Assembly (NCBI RefSeq): GCF_026342035.1
Contig: NZ_JAPENM010000004.1
Coordinates: forward strand, 186,001-250,000
Length of the DNA: 64,000 nucleotides
Direction: 5' to 3'
Source of the DNA: Aldersonia sp. NBC_00410
GTDB lineage: Bacteria; Actinomycetota; Actinomycetes; Mycobacteriales; Mycobacteriaceae
Below the pieces are notes generated by a model. That model saw only the letters and a list, made by a program, of their open reading frames with translations, was not told the DNA's origin and searched no databases. The position numbers and the translations under genes are program-made. Below, piece by piece: positions 41,998-51,814 of the stretch. The first letter of the stretch is position 1. Each line of letters begins with the position of its first letter.

Positions 41998-43148
41998 GTG
42001 CGTAACTGCGTCAGTCGATATCGAACGGTCTGCGGATGCACGAAAAGTTCGTCGGCCACCGCAGACCGATCACCCATGTGGCGCAGCCAGGCGACGAGTG
42101 TCTCGGTGAGCCGTTCCCGCGTCGCCGGCGCCAGATCGGCCAGCGGGGCGAGCACCTGACGACGCAGCGCATTGATCGGCCGCGGGTCACGGTGCACGAT
42201 CAGCGTGTCGAGATTCTCGTTGACGAAAATGGGATCGCCGGCGAGCAGCCCACGCCGCTGCAGGTCCATCGCCACCTGCGGCAGCCGCGTGCTCGCCGGT
42301 AGCACCGCGAGTGGGACAACGGGCCCGACAACGGCTTTCGCACCGCGCAGCACCTCGGCGAGGCGGGCGCGACGGTCCCGACCCAACGGACCCGGCACGA
42401 TCGCGCCGTACAGGATGGGGGTGCGGATCGGCAGGCACAGCGCATCGAGCCGATCCACCACCGTCCGCGCCGCCCCGTCCGACTGGTCGACGAGGACGAC
42501 GCACCCCTCGCCCGGTAGCTCCCAACGCGCCCGCTCCGCGGCGTTGCTCACCGCGACGCTGTCGGAACGGCCGGACAGCAACAGGTCCGACAGTTCGCGT
42601 CGGAAGCGTTCCCGCTCGGCCACCGCCTCGGACTGCTCGAGCACATATCCGTTCGCCGACGCCGAGGACAACTGGTCGACGAACACGAACACCGCCTCCG
42701 CCAGTGCCGCGAGCACCTCCGACGAGAGGCGCATTTCCAGCGCGATCGTCGACACTTCTCGCCAGGCCGCTCGTGCACCGACCTGATACGCGGTGAGCAG
42801 CACGGTGAGGTCGCGACCGTGCCGCCATTGCAGGCGGCCGATCTGCTCGAAAACCAGCTGCACCGTCGACTCGGTGGCGAGTGGTTCCGGCTCCTGATGG
42901 TCGAGGCCACGCGAAGCCATCTCGATGAGGCGGTGCACGAACAGTCCCGACGCCTCGGCGACGTCCACGCCGTTGTCGTCGAGAAAGCGCGCATAGTCGG
43001 GCCAGTCCATCCGGAGTAGATCGCCGACCTGATCGAGCAAACTCGGCAACCGGGTAGCGAGCGCCCGTTCGAGTCGTTCGAGGTCTGGAGCACTCCGTAA
43101 CGCACCCCTCCCTGGGTGCTCCGCAGGCTCCGCACCTGGGTCTTCCAT
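41913..43148 (-). CDS. PucR/CdaR-type transcriptional regulator, divergent to the hopanoid operon
   Basis: A 411-residue regulator. A helical N-terminal sensing region ([20 protein letters not shown]) is followed by a GGDEF-like middle domain and a C-terminal PucR helix-turn-helix: [40 protein letters not shown]. The final residues are WGTSEED. The start faces hpnC with about 120 bp between, which makes it the obvious candidate regulator of the hopanoid operon. Its ligand is unknown. An alternative is control of the overlapping PAP2-acyltransferase gene. Confidence 0.87.
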   Translation of the reverse strand: MEDPGAEPAEHPGRGALRSAPDLERLERALATRLPSLLDQVGDLLRMDWPDYARFLDDNGVDVAEASGLFVHRLIEMASRGLDHQEPEPLATESTVQLVFEQIGRLQWRHGRDLTVLLTAYQVGARAAWREVSTIALEMRLSSEVLAALAEAVFVFVDQLSSASANGYVLEQSEAVAERERFRRELSDLLLSGRSDSVAVSNAAERARWELPGEGCVVLVDQSDGAARTVVDRLDALCLPIRTPILYGAIVPGPLGRDRRARLAEVLRGAKAVVGPVVPLAVLPASTRLPQVAMDLQRRGLLAGDPIFVNENLDTLIVHRDPRPINALRRQVLAPLADLAPATRERLTETLVAWLRHMGDRSAVADELFVHPQTVRYRLTQLRTHFGGALDSPRARAQMLLALEWGTSEED

Positions 43149-43266
43149 TTGTCAGGAATAGCACGATTTGCCGCGGCGTGTCGGCCTCGTTTATCACCAG
43201 AGGATAAAAATAGACGCCGAGAACTACCAATCGAAGTGCAGATTTGGCGTCACGTGCCAGGAAACA

Positions 43267-44169
43267 ATGATGATCATGTGCGCGATGCACTTCGCATCGG
43301 AATCGAATTCGATGCACGCCGAGGAGAGCGCCGAGAACTTTCCGGTCGCTCTTCGGTTGTTGCCCGGTGGTATCCGAAGGGACCTGCACGCCCTCTACGC
43401 GGTCGCGCGAACCATCGACAATCTCGGCGACGAGACACTCGGTGGACAGGCCGCGCGCGATCGGGTCGCGGCGCTCACCGAGTTCCGCAGCGACCTGCGC
43501 GGGATTTGGGGCGGCGCCCCACCGCGGCATCCGGTACTGCGCGATCTCGTCCCCACCGTCCGCGCCCACGACCTGACCGTGCAGCCGTTCGAGCAACTCA
43601 TCGAGGCGAATCTCGTCGACCAGCGGGTGACGCGGTACGACACCTTCGCCGATCTGATCGGCTACTGCCGGCTCTCCGCCGATCCGGTCGGGCGCCTCGT
43701 ACTCGCGGTGTTCGGGTGCGAATCCTCCACCGTCGCCGAACTATCCGACCGGGTATGCCGCGCTCTGCAGCTCGTCGAGCACTGGGCCGATGTCGCCGAG
43801 GACCGTGCGGCCGGACGCATTTACCTACCCGGCCAGGACATGGCCCAATTCGGGGTTACCGAGTCCGATCTCGACCGCCCGCATGCGAGTGCCGCCCTGC
43901 GCGAACTGATGCGGTTCGAAATCGATCGTGCTGCAGCACTATTGGAGTCCGGAGCCCCGATCGTCGGGCACCTGCACGGCTGGGCGCGGGTCGCCGTCGC
44001 CGGCTACGTCGCCGGGGGCAGGGCCGCCGTACACGCGCTGCGCCGCACCGGCGGGGACGTGCTCGGGTGCACCGCGACGACGAGCAAGCCACGAACCGCT
44101 GCCATTGCGCTGCGCCTGCTGGTCGCTCCCACACGCCACGCGAGGTCCGACGAAGGAGGCGGCACTTGA
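43267..44169 (+). CDS. hpnC: Squalene synthesis protein HpnC
   Basis: A 300-residue all-helical prenyl transferase-type protein. ATG 43267 follows CAGGAAACA. The family start [20 protein letters not shown] is present, then the first Asp-rich motif [10 protein letters not shown] and the second region [19 protein letters not shown]. HpnC works after HpnD: it converts presqualene diphosphate to hydroxysqualene. The N-terminus is shorter than in proteobacterial HpnC. First gene of the hopanoid operon; its stop overlaps the TTG of hpnD. Confidence 0.92.
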   Translation: MMIMCAMHFASESNSMHAEESAENFPVALRLLPGGIRRDLHALYAVARTIDNLGDETLGGQAARDRVAALTEFRSDLRGIWGGAPPRHPVLRDLVPTVRAHDLTVQPFEQLIEANLVDQRVTRYDTFADLIGYCRLSADPVGRLVLAVFGCESSTVAELSDRVCRALQLVEHWADVAEDRAAGRIYLPGQDMAQFGVTESDLDRPHASAALRELMRFEIDRAAALLESGAPIVGHLHGWARVAVAGYVAGGRAAVHALRRTGGDVLGCTATTSKPRTAAIALRLLVAPTRHARSDEGGGT

Positions 44170-45050
44170 CCACACTCGACGACGCCTACCGGACCTGCGC
44201 GCAGATCACCCGTACCGAGGCGAAGAACTTCTACTACGGCATCCGGCTGCTGCCTGCGCCCAAACGCTCCGCGCTGTGCGCGGTGTACGCCCTCGCCCGG
44301 CGTATCGACGACATCGGCGACGGCGATCTGCCGCCGGCACGCAAGGTTGCCGAACTCGCCAAGGTCCGTAAGTCGCTCGAGGATATCGACCGCGCCGCCG
44401 ACCCGGTATTGGTCGCGGTTGCCGATGCCGCGCAACGATTTCCGGTGCCGATCGGCGCATTCGAGGAGCTGATCGACGGCGTACAGATGGATCTCGACGG
44501 CGCCGACTACGCCGATTTCGCCGCGCTCGTCGTGTACTGCCGACGCGTCGCCGGCTCGGTCGGCCGGCTGTGCCTGGCCATCTTCGGCGGCGACGTCGGC
44601 GCCGGGCGCTGCGGTCAAGGCCTCGACCCGCGGACGAGCACCTACGCCGATCAGCTCGGTATCGCGCTGCAACAGACCAACATCCTGCGCGACGTGCGCG
44701 AAGACCTACTCAACGGCCGGATCTACCTTCCCCGCGACGAACTCGACGCGTTCGGCGTCGAACTCGCCGTCGACGACAGTGGCGAACTCGTGGACCCCGA
44801 TGCCCGGCTCGCCGCCCTGCTTCGACACTGCACTGCCCGTGCCGAGGACTGGCACGCGCTCGGCATGCGCCTGGTGCCCCATCTCGATAAGCGCAGCGCC
44901 GCATGCACTCTGGCGATGGCCGGGATCTACCGGCAGCTGCTGACCCGGATCACCGCCGACCCGACCTGTGTGTACCGCGAACGGATGTCGCTCTCCGGTG
45001 TGGAGAAGGCCCGCGTGGCCACCGCTGCACTCGCGCGGGCGGCGCGATGA
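44166..45050 (+). CDS. hpnD: Presqualene diphosphate synthase HpnD
   Basis: A 294-residue enzyme condensing two farnesyl diphosphates. It starts at TTG 44166 in the hpnC stop ([20 protein letters not shown]). Landmarks are [36 protein letters not shown] (first Asp-rich motif), the substrate segment [17 protein letters not shown], and [20 protein letters not shown] (second Asp-rich motif). It acts between the polyprenyl synthase at 46390 and HpnC. It overlaps hpnE by four bases. Confidence 0.94.
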   Translation: MTTLDDAYRTCAQITRTEAKNFYYGIRLLPAPKRSALCAVYALARRIDDIGDGDLPPARKVAELAKVRKSLEDIDRAADPVLVAVADAAQRFPVPIGAFEELIDGVQMDLDGADYADFAALVVYCRRVAGSVGRLCLAIFGGDVGAGRCGQGLDPRTSTYADQLGIALQQTNILRDVREDLLNGRIYLPRDELDAFGVELAVDDSGELVDPDARLAALLRHCTARAEDWHALGMRLVPHLDKRSAACTLAMAGIYRQLLTRITADPTCVYRERMSLSGVEKARVATAALARAAR

Positions 45051-46393
45051 GCGAGCATCGGGTGGCCGTGATCGGTGGCGGTCTGGCCGGGATCACCGCG
45101 GCACTGCGGTGCGCGGACGCCGGGGCGGCCGTGACCCTCTATGAGGCACGCGGTTTTCTCGGCGGGCTCACCTTCTCGTTCCAGCGCGGCGATCTCTGGG
45201 TGGACAACGGGCAGCATGTCTTTCTGCGCTGCTGCACCTCGTATCTGGCGCTGCTCGATCGGCTCGGGGTGACCGGCTCGATCGCGCTACAACCGCGGCT
45301 CGACATCGCGGTGCGCAGCCCGGGCGCGGCAGGACGGCTGCGGCGCAACGGGTTACCCGCTCCGCTGCACCTGTCCGGGTCGCTGCTGCGCTATCCGTGG
45401 CTGTCCCACACCGAACGGATCCGGTTCGCCCGCGCAGCGTTGGCCCTGCGCGCGGTCGATCGTGACGACGCGCGCACGGACCGGCGCAGCTTCGGGGCCT
45501 GGTTGCGCGCACACGGGCAGAGCGAACGCGCGATCGCCACACTGTGGGACCTCGTCGGTATCGCGACACTCAACGCCCGCGCCGACGATGCCTCGTTGGC
45601 GTTGGCCGCGACGGTATTCCAGATCGGCATGCTGAACGCCAACTCGGCCGGCGATATCGGCTGGTCGATTGTGCCGCTGCAGCAGTTGCACGGTACCTCC
45701 GCGGCCACCGCGCTCACCCGCGCGGGTGCGCAGGTCCGGTTGCGCGCCAAGGTGACCGAACTGGGCGCCAGTGGCGCCGGCTGGACCGTCTCCACCGCCG
45801 CCGGATCCGACGGCTTCGACGATGTCGTGCTCGCTGTGCCGCCGCCCGTCGCCGAGCACATCGCACCGCCCGGCGCCATCGCGCTACCCACGGGCTGGGC
45901 CGAACAACTCGGATCGACCCCGATCGTGAATGTTCATGTGGTCGTAGACCGTCCGGTGCTGCACAGCCCGTTCCTCGCCGGCGTGGACAGCCCCGTGCAG
46001 TGGGTGTTCGATCGAACGCCGCAGTCGGGTCTTGCCCAAGGGCAATACCTGGCGATCTCGCTGTCGGCCGCCGACGACGTCATCGACGTGGCGACCGCCG
46101 ACCTGCGTGCGCGTTTTCTGCCTGCGCTGGCAGAACTGTTGCCCGGCTTCGCGGCCGCACGCGAGGTCGACTTCTTCGTCACCAGGCAGCGCACCGCAAC
46201 ATTCCGGTCCGCGCCGGGAAATGCCCGGTACCGGCCGCCGCCGGCGACCGCATTCTGCGGGCTCTACCTCGCCGGCGCGTGGACCGACACCGGTTGGCCC
46301 GCAACGATGGAAGGCACTGTGCGCAGCGGTGATGCTGCTGCGGCCGCTGTCCTCGACAGTGCCCGGGCCAGGGCGGCGAAGGAGGTCGCGTGA
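45047..46393 (+). CDS. hpnE: Squalene-forming FAD-dependent oxidoreductase HpnE
   Basis: A 448-residue flavoprotein of the phytoene-desaturase-like group. The FAD motif is [20 protein letters not shown] at the N-terminus, followed by [20 protein letters not shown] and [20 protein letters not shown]. The C-terminal FAD-closing segment is [20 protein letters not shown]. It reduces hydroxysqualene to squalene, the last squalene step. It begins in the hpnD stop and overlaps the polyprenyl synthase gene by four bases. Confidence 0.94.
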   Translation: MSEHRVAVIGGGLAGITAALRCADAGAAVTLYEARGFLGGLTFSFQRGDLWVDNGQHVFLRCCTSYLALLDRLGVTGSIALQPRLDIAVRSPGAAGRLRRNGLPAPLHLSGSLLRYPWLSHTERIRFARAALALRAVDRDDARTDRRSFGAWLRAHGQSERAIATLWDLVGIATLNARADDASLALAATVFQIGMLNANSAGDIGWSIVPLQQLHGTSAATALTRAGAQVRLRAKVTELGASGAGWTVSTAAGSDGFDDVVLAVPPPVAEHIAPPGAIALPTGWAEQLGSTPIVNVHVVVDRPVLHSPFLAGVDSPVQWVFDRTPQSGLAQGQYLAISLSAADDVIDVATADLRARFLPALAELLPGFAAAREVDFFVTRQRTATFRSAPGNARYRPPPATAFCGLYLAGAWTDTGWPATMEGTVRSGDAAAAAVLDSARARAAKEVA

Positions 46394-47409
46394 CCGCAAC
46401 GGTGGATACCCTCGGTTCCGGGCGCGAGCTCGTTTCCGCGGCGCTGCGCGACGCGGTCGCCCGCCTGGACCCGGCGATGCGGCTCGTCGTCGCCTACCAC
46501 CTTGGCTGGTGCGATCCGCATGGTAATCCGCTCGACGGCAACGGCGGCAAGGCCGTTCGCCCCACCATGGCGCTGCTCGCCGCCCAGGCCTGTGGCGCCC
46601 CGGCGGCCGACGCACTGCCCGGTGCGGTCGCGGTCGAACTGGTGCACAACTTCTCGCTCGTGCACGACGACCTGATGGACCGCGACACCGAGCGTAGGCA
46701 CCGCACGACCGTGTGGGCCGTGTGGGACGACGCGACCGCGGTGCTGGCCGGCGACGTCATGCTGTCGCTGGCGCACGAAGTGCTGCTGGATTGCGATTCG
46801 CCCTACGCGATCCAGGCAGGTCGTGTGATCACCACGGCCACCCGCGAGCTCATCCGCGGTCAGGCTCAGGACATGGCCTTCGAGCAGCGCGACGATGTGC
46901 GCCTGCCCGAATGCGTGGACATGGCGCTCGGCAAGACCGGTGCGCTGCTTGCGGCGAGCGCCGAGGTCGGTGCAGTGCTCGCGGGCGCCACACCCACGAC
47001 GGCCGCCGCGATGTCGGACTACGGCCGCCATGTCGGCCTCGCGTTCCAGCTCGTCGACGACGTCCTCGGCATCTGGGGCCGCCCGGAAACTACCGGCAAG
47101 CCGGTGTTCTCGGACCTGCGCGCGCACAAGAAGTCGCTGCCGATCACCTGGACCGTCGAGCGCGGCGACGGCGCGGGACGTCGGCTCGCCGCCTGGCTGG
47201 TCGGCGCGCCGGACGAAACCACGCCGGAGACGGAGTTGCGCGCGATCGCCGGTCTCGTCGAGGACGCGGGCGCGCGCGACTGGGCGCTCGCGCAGGCACG
47301 GCGCCGCATCGGTCTGGCCGAACGCGCGCTCGACTCGGTCCCACTACAAGACGCACCCTGCGCAGCGCTGCGCGATCTGGCCCGCTTCATCCTCGACAGG
47401 GAGGCATGA
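46390..47409 (+). CDS. Polyprenyl diphosphate synthase (farnesyl diphosphate supply)
   Basis: A 339-residue trans-prenyltransferase starting at GTG 46390. The first Asp-rich motif is SLVHDDLMDRDTERR and the second is LVDDVLGIWGRPE. KAVRPTMALLAAQA holds the conserved Lys/Arg. These bind diphosphate through magnesium. The operon position next to hpnD and shc points to farnesyl diphosphate as product, although chain length cannot be read with certainty; residues just before the first motif set it. It is separated by no bases from shc. Confidence 0.92.
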   Translation: MTATVDTLGSGRELVSAALRDAVARLDPAMRLVVAYHLGWCDPHGNPLDGNGGKAVRPTMALLAAQACGAPAADALPGAVAVELVHNFSLVHDDLMDRDTERRHRTTVWAVWDDATAVLAGDVMLSLAHEVLLDCDSPYAIQAGRVITTATRELIRGQAQDMAFEQRDDVRLPECVDMALGKTGALLAASAEVGAVLAGATPTTAAAMSDYGRHVGLAFQLVDDVLGIWGRPETTGKPVFSDLRAHKKSLPITWTVERGDGAGRRLAAWLVGAPDETTPETELRAIAGLVEDAGARDWALAQARRRIGLAERALDSVPLQDAPCAALRDLARFILDREA

Positions 47410-49314
47410 ATGACGCAGACCGCCGATCGCACCGACACCACTCCCGCAACAGCAGCCGCGGTCCTGCAGGCGGCCGTGGCACTGCTTCGCTCCCAGCAGC
47501 ACGAAACCGGTTGGTGGAAGGGCGCGCTCGATACGAACGTCACGATGGACGCCGAGGATCTGCTGATGCGCGAATTCCTCGGCATCTCGACCCCGGCGAT
47601 CACCATTCCGGCGGCCCGCTGGATTCGGTCGCAGCAGCGGGCGGACGGAACGTGGGCCACCTTCCACGGTGGCCCGGGCGAGCTGTCCACCACCATCGAG
47701 GCCTGGGTGGCGTTGCGGCTGGCCGGCGACGAGCCGGACGCGCCGCACATGCGCGCCGCGGCCGAATTCGTTCGCGCCGAGGGCGGTGTCGAGGCGAGTC
47801 GGGTATTCACCCGAATCTGGTTGGCGCTGTTCGGCCTCTGGTCCTGGGACGACTGCCCGAACATGCCGCCGGAGATCATGTTCCTGCCGTCCTGGGCACC
47901 GCTGAACATCTACGACTGGGGCTGCTGGGCGCGGCAGACCATCGTCCCGTTGACCATCGTCGGCACGCTGCGCCCCGAGCGCCCGCTGGGTTTCGGCATC
48001 GATGAGCTGCGCGCCGGAACCCGATCCAACGACACGCCACCGGTGTTATCCGCCATGGGCGTGTTCGCGCGGCTGGACACCGCCCTGCACAGCTACGGCA
48101 GGCACGCGTTCGGACCTGCTCGCAGGCTCGCGATGCGCCGTGCCACGGAATGGATTCTGGCCCGGCAGGAGTCCGACGGCGGCTGGGGCGGAATCCAACC
48201 ACCATGGGTGTATTCGCTTCTTGCGCTGCACCTGATGGGATATCCGCTCGATCATCCGGCGATGCGGGCCGGCCTCGACGGGCTGGAGACGTTCGTGCTC
48301 TACGAGGATTCCCCGGATGGTCCGACCCGACGGTTGGAGGCCTGCCAGTCACCGGTATGGGACACCGCGCTCTCGCTCGCCGCGCTGCTCGATGCCGGTG
48401 TTGCGCCGGATGATCCCGCGGTACTGCGCGCCGCGGACTGGCTGCTCGCCGAACAGGTCACCAGCGCGGGCGGCGACTGGCAGGTGCGCCGACCGGACCT
48501 GCCGCCGGGCGGCTGGGCATTCGAGTTCGCCAACGACACCTACCCCGACACCGACGACACCGCCGAGATCGTGCTGAGCTTGCGCCGGGTTGCGCACCCG
48601 GCGCCCGGCAGGCTCGCCGCCGCGCTCGACCGCGCGGTGGAGTGGACCGCGGGCATGCAGTCGCGCGATGGCGGCTGGGGCGCGTTCGATGCCGACAACA
48701 CCAGCAGGGTGCCCACCATGCTGCCGTTCTGCGATTTCGGCGCGGTAATCGATCCGCCGTCGGCCGATGTCACCGCCCATGTGGTGGAAATGCTCGCCCG
48801 CGAGGGCGACCGATATTCCGCGCGCGTACAGCGCGGGGTGCAGTGGCTGCTCGACAATCAGGAGCCGGACGGCTCCTGGTTCGGCCGCTGGGGCGCCAAC
48901 TACATCTACGGCACCGGCGCGGCGGTGCCCGCACTCATCGAGGCGGGTGTCGACCCCGGCTCGTCGGCCATCCGATCGGCGGTGCGCTGGCTGACCGAAC
49001 ACCAGAATCCGGACGGCGGCTGGGGCGAGGACCTGCGGTCCTACCGCGACCCGGACATGTGGGCCGGGCGCGGCGAATCGACACCGTCGCAGACCGCGTG
49101 GGCGCTGATCGCGCTGGTTGCCGCAAGTGCCGACCCATCTGCGGTACGTGCCGGCATCGAATACCTGATTGTGACGCAACGTATCGATGGCGGCTGGGCC
49201 GAGGACAGTTTCACCGGCACGGGGTTTCCGGGCGATTTCTATATCAATTACCACATGTACCGGCTGGTGTTCCCGATCTGGGCGCTCGGCCGTTACCTCG
49301 GGTGCCGACCATGA
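47410..49314 (+). CDS. shc: Squalene-hopene cyclase
   Basis: A 634-residue class II triterpene cyclase. Several QW repeats are visible (QQHETGWWKG, QESDGGWGGIQPPW, MQSRDGGWGAFDADN, NQEPDGSWFGRWG, HQNPDGGWGED). The protonating D-x-D-D motif lies in NDTYPDTDDTAEIVL near residue 380. It converts squalene to hopene and diplopterol at the membrane surface. ATG 47410 directly follows the stop of the polyprenyl synthase. Length is typical for bacterial enzymes. Also called hpnF. Confidence 0.97.
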   Translation: MTQTADRTDTTPATAAAVLQAAVALLRSQQHETGWWKGALDTNVTMDAEDLLMREFLGISTPAITIPAARWIRSQQRADGTWATFHGGPGELSTTIEAWVALRLAGDEPDAPHMRAAAEFVRAEGGVEASRVFTRIWLALFGLWSWDDCPNMPPEIMFLPSWAPLNIYDWGCWARQTIVPLTIVGTLRPERPLGFGIDELRAGTRSNDTPPVLSAMGVFARLDTALHSYGRHAFGPARRLAMRRATEWILARQESDGGWGGIQPPWVYSLLALHLMGYPLDHPAMRAGLDGLETFVLYEDSPDGPTRRLEACQSPVWDTALSLAALLDAGVAPDDPAVLRAADWLLAEQVTSAGGDWQVRRPDLPPGGWAFEFANDTYPDTDDTAEIVLSLRRVAHPAPGRLAAALDRAVEWTAGMQSRDGGWGAFDADNTSRVPTMLPFCDFGAVIDPPSADVTAHVVEMLAREGDRYSARVQRGVQWLLDNQEPDGSWFGRWGANYIYGTGAAVPALIEAGVDPGSSAIRSAVRWLTEHQNPDGGWGEDLRSYRDPDMWAGRGESTPSQTAWALIALVAASADPSAVRAGIEYLIVTQRIDGGWAEDSFTGTGFPGDFYINYHMYRLVFPIWALGRYLGCRP

Positions 49315-50786
49315 CGGCCTACGCAGCGGCCACGGTCTGCACCCCGCTACGCAGCGAATACGCGGCGCTGCGCGGCCGGGTCGCGGTGCCGGTGCGCCGG
49401 ACCGGCCGTGGCCCCGATCGGCGATTGCCTGCGGCCGGCCCGGTGCTCGTCGCGGGGGTCGCGGGTGCGCTCGGCACCACACTGCGTCCCGGCGATGTCG
49501 TTGTCGCCAGCGAGTTGCGCACCCGGACCGACACACTGATCAGCCCCGCTGCGGTGCTGCTCGCGGCGGAGTTGCGCCGACTCGGTCTGCCCACCCATCT
49601 CGGGCCACTGCTCTCGACGGACCGGGTGGTGGACGGCAAGGCACGCTCGGCAGCCGCGGCAACCGGTGCCATCGCCGTCGATACCGAATCTGCCTTCCTC
49701 GCCGCACAGGCACCGGCCGGTCAGACCGTCGCGCTGCGCACCATCGTCGACACTCCCGAGTCGCCACTCTTGCGGCCGGGAACGGCGTGGCGCGGATACT
49801 CCGCGCTGCGGATGCTGCGGGCGGCCGCACCGGCGATCGACGCCTGGGCCGCAGCCACCGGCGAGCGCGAACTGCTGCTCGCGGGTCCGCGTTCGTTCTG
49901 CGCGGGGGTGGAACGGGCCGTCGAGATCGTCGAGCGTGCCTTGGCGCAGTCCACGGGGCCGGTCTATGTGCGCCGCCAGATCGTGCACAACCGCCACGTC
50001 ATCGACGACCTGCGTGGCCGCGGCGCGATCTTCGTCGACGAGGTCGACCAGATTCCGGCGGGCTCGGTTGCGGTGCTCGCCGCGCACGGCGTGGCACCGT
50101 CGGTGCGCCGGGCCGCCGCGGCTCGCTCGCTGCGCGTGATCGATGCGACGTGTCCCCTGGTCGCGAAGGTGCATTCCGAGGTTCGGCGCTTCGCCGCGAA
50201 GGGCAACACCGTGCTGCTGATCGGCCACGACGACCACGAGGAAGTGGTCGGAACCCGCGGCGAGGCGCAGGACAACGTGATCGTGGTACCCGATCCTGCT
50301 GCTGCCGAACAGGTTTCGGTGCCCGATCCGGACAAGGTCTCCTACGTCATGCAAACCACCTTGGCGGCGGACGAGGCCGAACGAACCGCCGAGGTCTTGC
50401 GCGCGCGGTTCCCGATGGTCGACGTTCCCACCAGCGACGATATCTGTTACGCCACCACCAACCGGCAACAGGCAGTACGTGCGGTCGCGCGGGAGGCCGA
50501 CCTGGTACTCGTGCTCGGTTCGCAGAATTCGTCGAATTCGCACCGGCTCGCCGAAGTCGCCGCCCGCTGCGGCGTTCCGGCCCACCTGGTCGACGATGCC
50601 GGCCAGGTCCAGCTGTCGTGGCTGGCCGGCGCGCGCCGGGTCGGCATCACCGCGGGCGCGTCGGCGCCACCGCAACTGGTGGACGAACTTGTCGCGTGCC
50701 TGTCCGGGCTCGGCACCACAGCCGTCCGCGACGTCACCGTCGTCAACGAGGACATCCGATTCACACTCCCGAGAGAGGTGAGCTGA
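49311..50786 (+). CDS. HpnG-like nucleoside phosphorylase domain fused to IspH (HMBPP reductase)
   Basis: A 491-residue fusion. Residues 1-175 look like a nucleoside phosphorylase of the HpnG kind: PVLVAGVAGALGTTLRPGDV, AVDTESAFLAA and RTIVDTPESPL match its glycine-rich, E-S-A and R-x-x-D blocks. Residues about 180-491 are IspH with all three cluster cysteines (LLAGPRSFCAGVERAVEIVE, IDATCPLVAKVH, DICYATTNRQQ). The acid/base pair is in LIGHDDHEEVVGTRGE, and LVLGSQNSSNSHRL closes the site. IspH makes IPP and DMAPP. HpnG removes adenine from adenosylhopane made by HpnH, encoded next. The ATG overlaps the shc stop. The joining of the two is unusual. Confidence 0.88.
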   Translation: MTAYAAATVCTPLRSEYAALRGRVAVPVRRTGRGPDRRLPAAGPVLVAGVAGALGTTLRPGDVVVASELRTRTDTLISPAAVLLAAELRRLGLPTHLGPLLSTDRVVDGKARSAAAATGAIAVDTESAFLAAQAPAGQTVALRTIVDTPESPLLRPGTAWRGYSALRMLRAAAPAIDAWAAATGERELLLAGPRSFCAGVERAVEIVERALAQSTGPVYVRRQIVHNRHVIDDLRGRGAIFVDEVDQIPAGSVAVLAAHGVAPSVRRAAAARSLRVIDATCPLVAKVHSEVRRFAAKGNTVLLIGHDDHEEVVGTRGEAQDNVIVVPDPAAAEQVSVPDPDKVSYVMQTTLAADEAERTAEVLRARFPMVDVPTSDDICYATTNRQQAVRAVAREADLVLVLGSQNSSNSHRLAEVAARCGVPAHLVDDAGQVQLSWLAGARRVGITAGASAPPQLVDELVACLSGLGTTAVRDVTVVNEDIRFTLPREVS

Positions 50787-50787
50787 T

Positions 50788-51792
50788 ATGGCAATGCCCC
50801 TGCACCTGTCCCTGCGGCTGGGCGGCTATCTGTTCAAGCAGAAGCTGTTGCGCAAGGAGAAGTTCCCGATCCTCGTCGAGCTCGAACCGCTGTTCGCCTG
50901 CAATCTCGCCTGTGCCGGCTGCGGCAAGATTGCCCATCCCGCGTCGGTCCTCAAGCAGCGCATGCCGGTCGACCAGGCCGTCGGCGCCGTGCTGGAGACC
51001 GGCGCACCGATGGTCTCCATCGCCGGTGGAGAACCGTTGATGCACAAGCAGATCGACGAGATCGTCGAGCAACTGCTCGCCAAGCACAAGATCGTGTTCC
51101 TGTGCACGAACGCGGTACTGCTGCCCAAGCACCTGCACCGGTTCTCCCCACACCGCAATTTCGCCTGGATCGTGCATATCGACGGACTACGCGAACGTCA
51201 CGACGCGTCGGTCTGCAAGGACGGCGTGTTCGACCAGGCCGTGGCCGCAATCAAGGAAGCCAAGGCGGCAGGGTTCCGGGTGATGACCAACACCACGTTC
51301 TTCGACACCGACAGTCCGCAGGACGTCATCGACGTGCTCGACTATCTCAATGACGAACTGGGCGTGGACAATATGCAGATCTCGCCCGGGTATGCCTATG
51401 AGCGGGCGCCCGATCAGGAGCACTGGCTCGGGCCCGAACAGACCAAGGCGCTGTTCGCGAAGGCGTTCTCCGGGGGTCGGCGAAAGAAGTGGCGGCTCAA
51501 CCACTCCCCGATCTTCCTGGATTTCCTCGAGGGCAAGGTCGATCTCGACTGCACGGCGTGGGCGATCCCCTCGTACTCGATCAAGGGCTGGCAGCGGCCG
51601 TGTTATCTGCTCGACGACGGATACGTCGACACCTACCAGGAACTGCTGGACGGCACCGATTGGGACGCGTTCGGCCGCGGCAAGGACGAACGCTGCGCGA
51701 ACTGCATGGCGCACTGCGGATACGAGCCGACCGCGGTGGTCGCCACGCTCGGTTCGTTGAAGGAGACGATCCGGGCCGCGGTCGGATCATGA
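50788..51792 (+). CDS. hpnH: Radical SAM hopanoid side-chain enzyme HpnH (adenosylhopane synthase)
   Basis: A 334-residue radical SAM protein. The cluster motif is PLFACNLACAGCGKIAHPAS (C-x3-C-x2-C). VSIAGGEPLMHKQIDEIVEQ and HIDGLRERHD are typical of HpnH, and the C-terminal CANCMAHCGYEPTAV adds further cysteines, as in SPASM-like tails. It joins the adenosyl radical to diploptene to form adenosylhopane. The ATG follows the previous stop after one base. The product is the substrate expected for the HpnG-like domain encoded upstream. Confidence 0.95.
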   Translation: MAMPLHLSLRLGGYLFKQKLLRKEKFPILVELEPLFACNLACAGCGKIAHPASVLKQRMPVDQAVGAVLETGAPMVSIAGGEPLMHKQIDEIVEQLLAKHKIVFLCTNAVLLPKHLHRFSPHRNFAWIVHIDGLRERHDASVCKDGVFDQAVAAIKEAKAAGFRVMTNTTFFDTDSPQDVIDVLDYLNDELGVDNMQISPGYAYERAPDQEHWLGPEQTKALFAKAFSGGRRKKWRLNHSPIFLDFLEGKVDLDCTAWAIPSYSIKGWQRPCYLLDDGYVDTYQELLDGTDWDAFGRGKDERCANCMAHCGYEPTAVVATLGSLKETIRAAVGS

Positions 51793-51814
51793 TGATCATG
51801 ATGGTGTTGGAATC

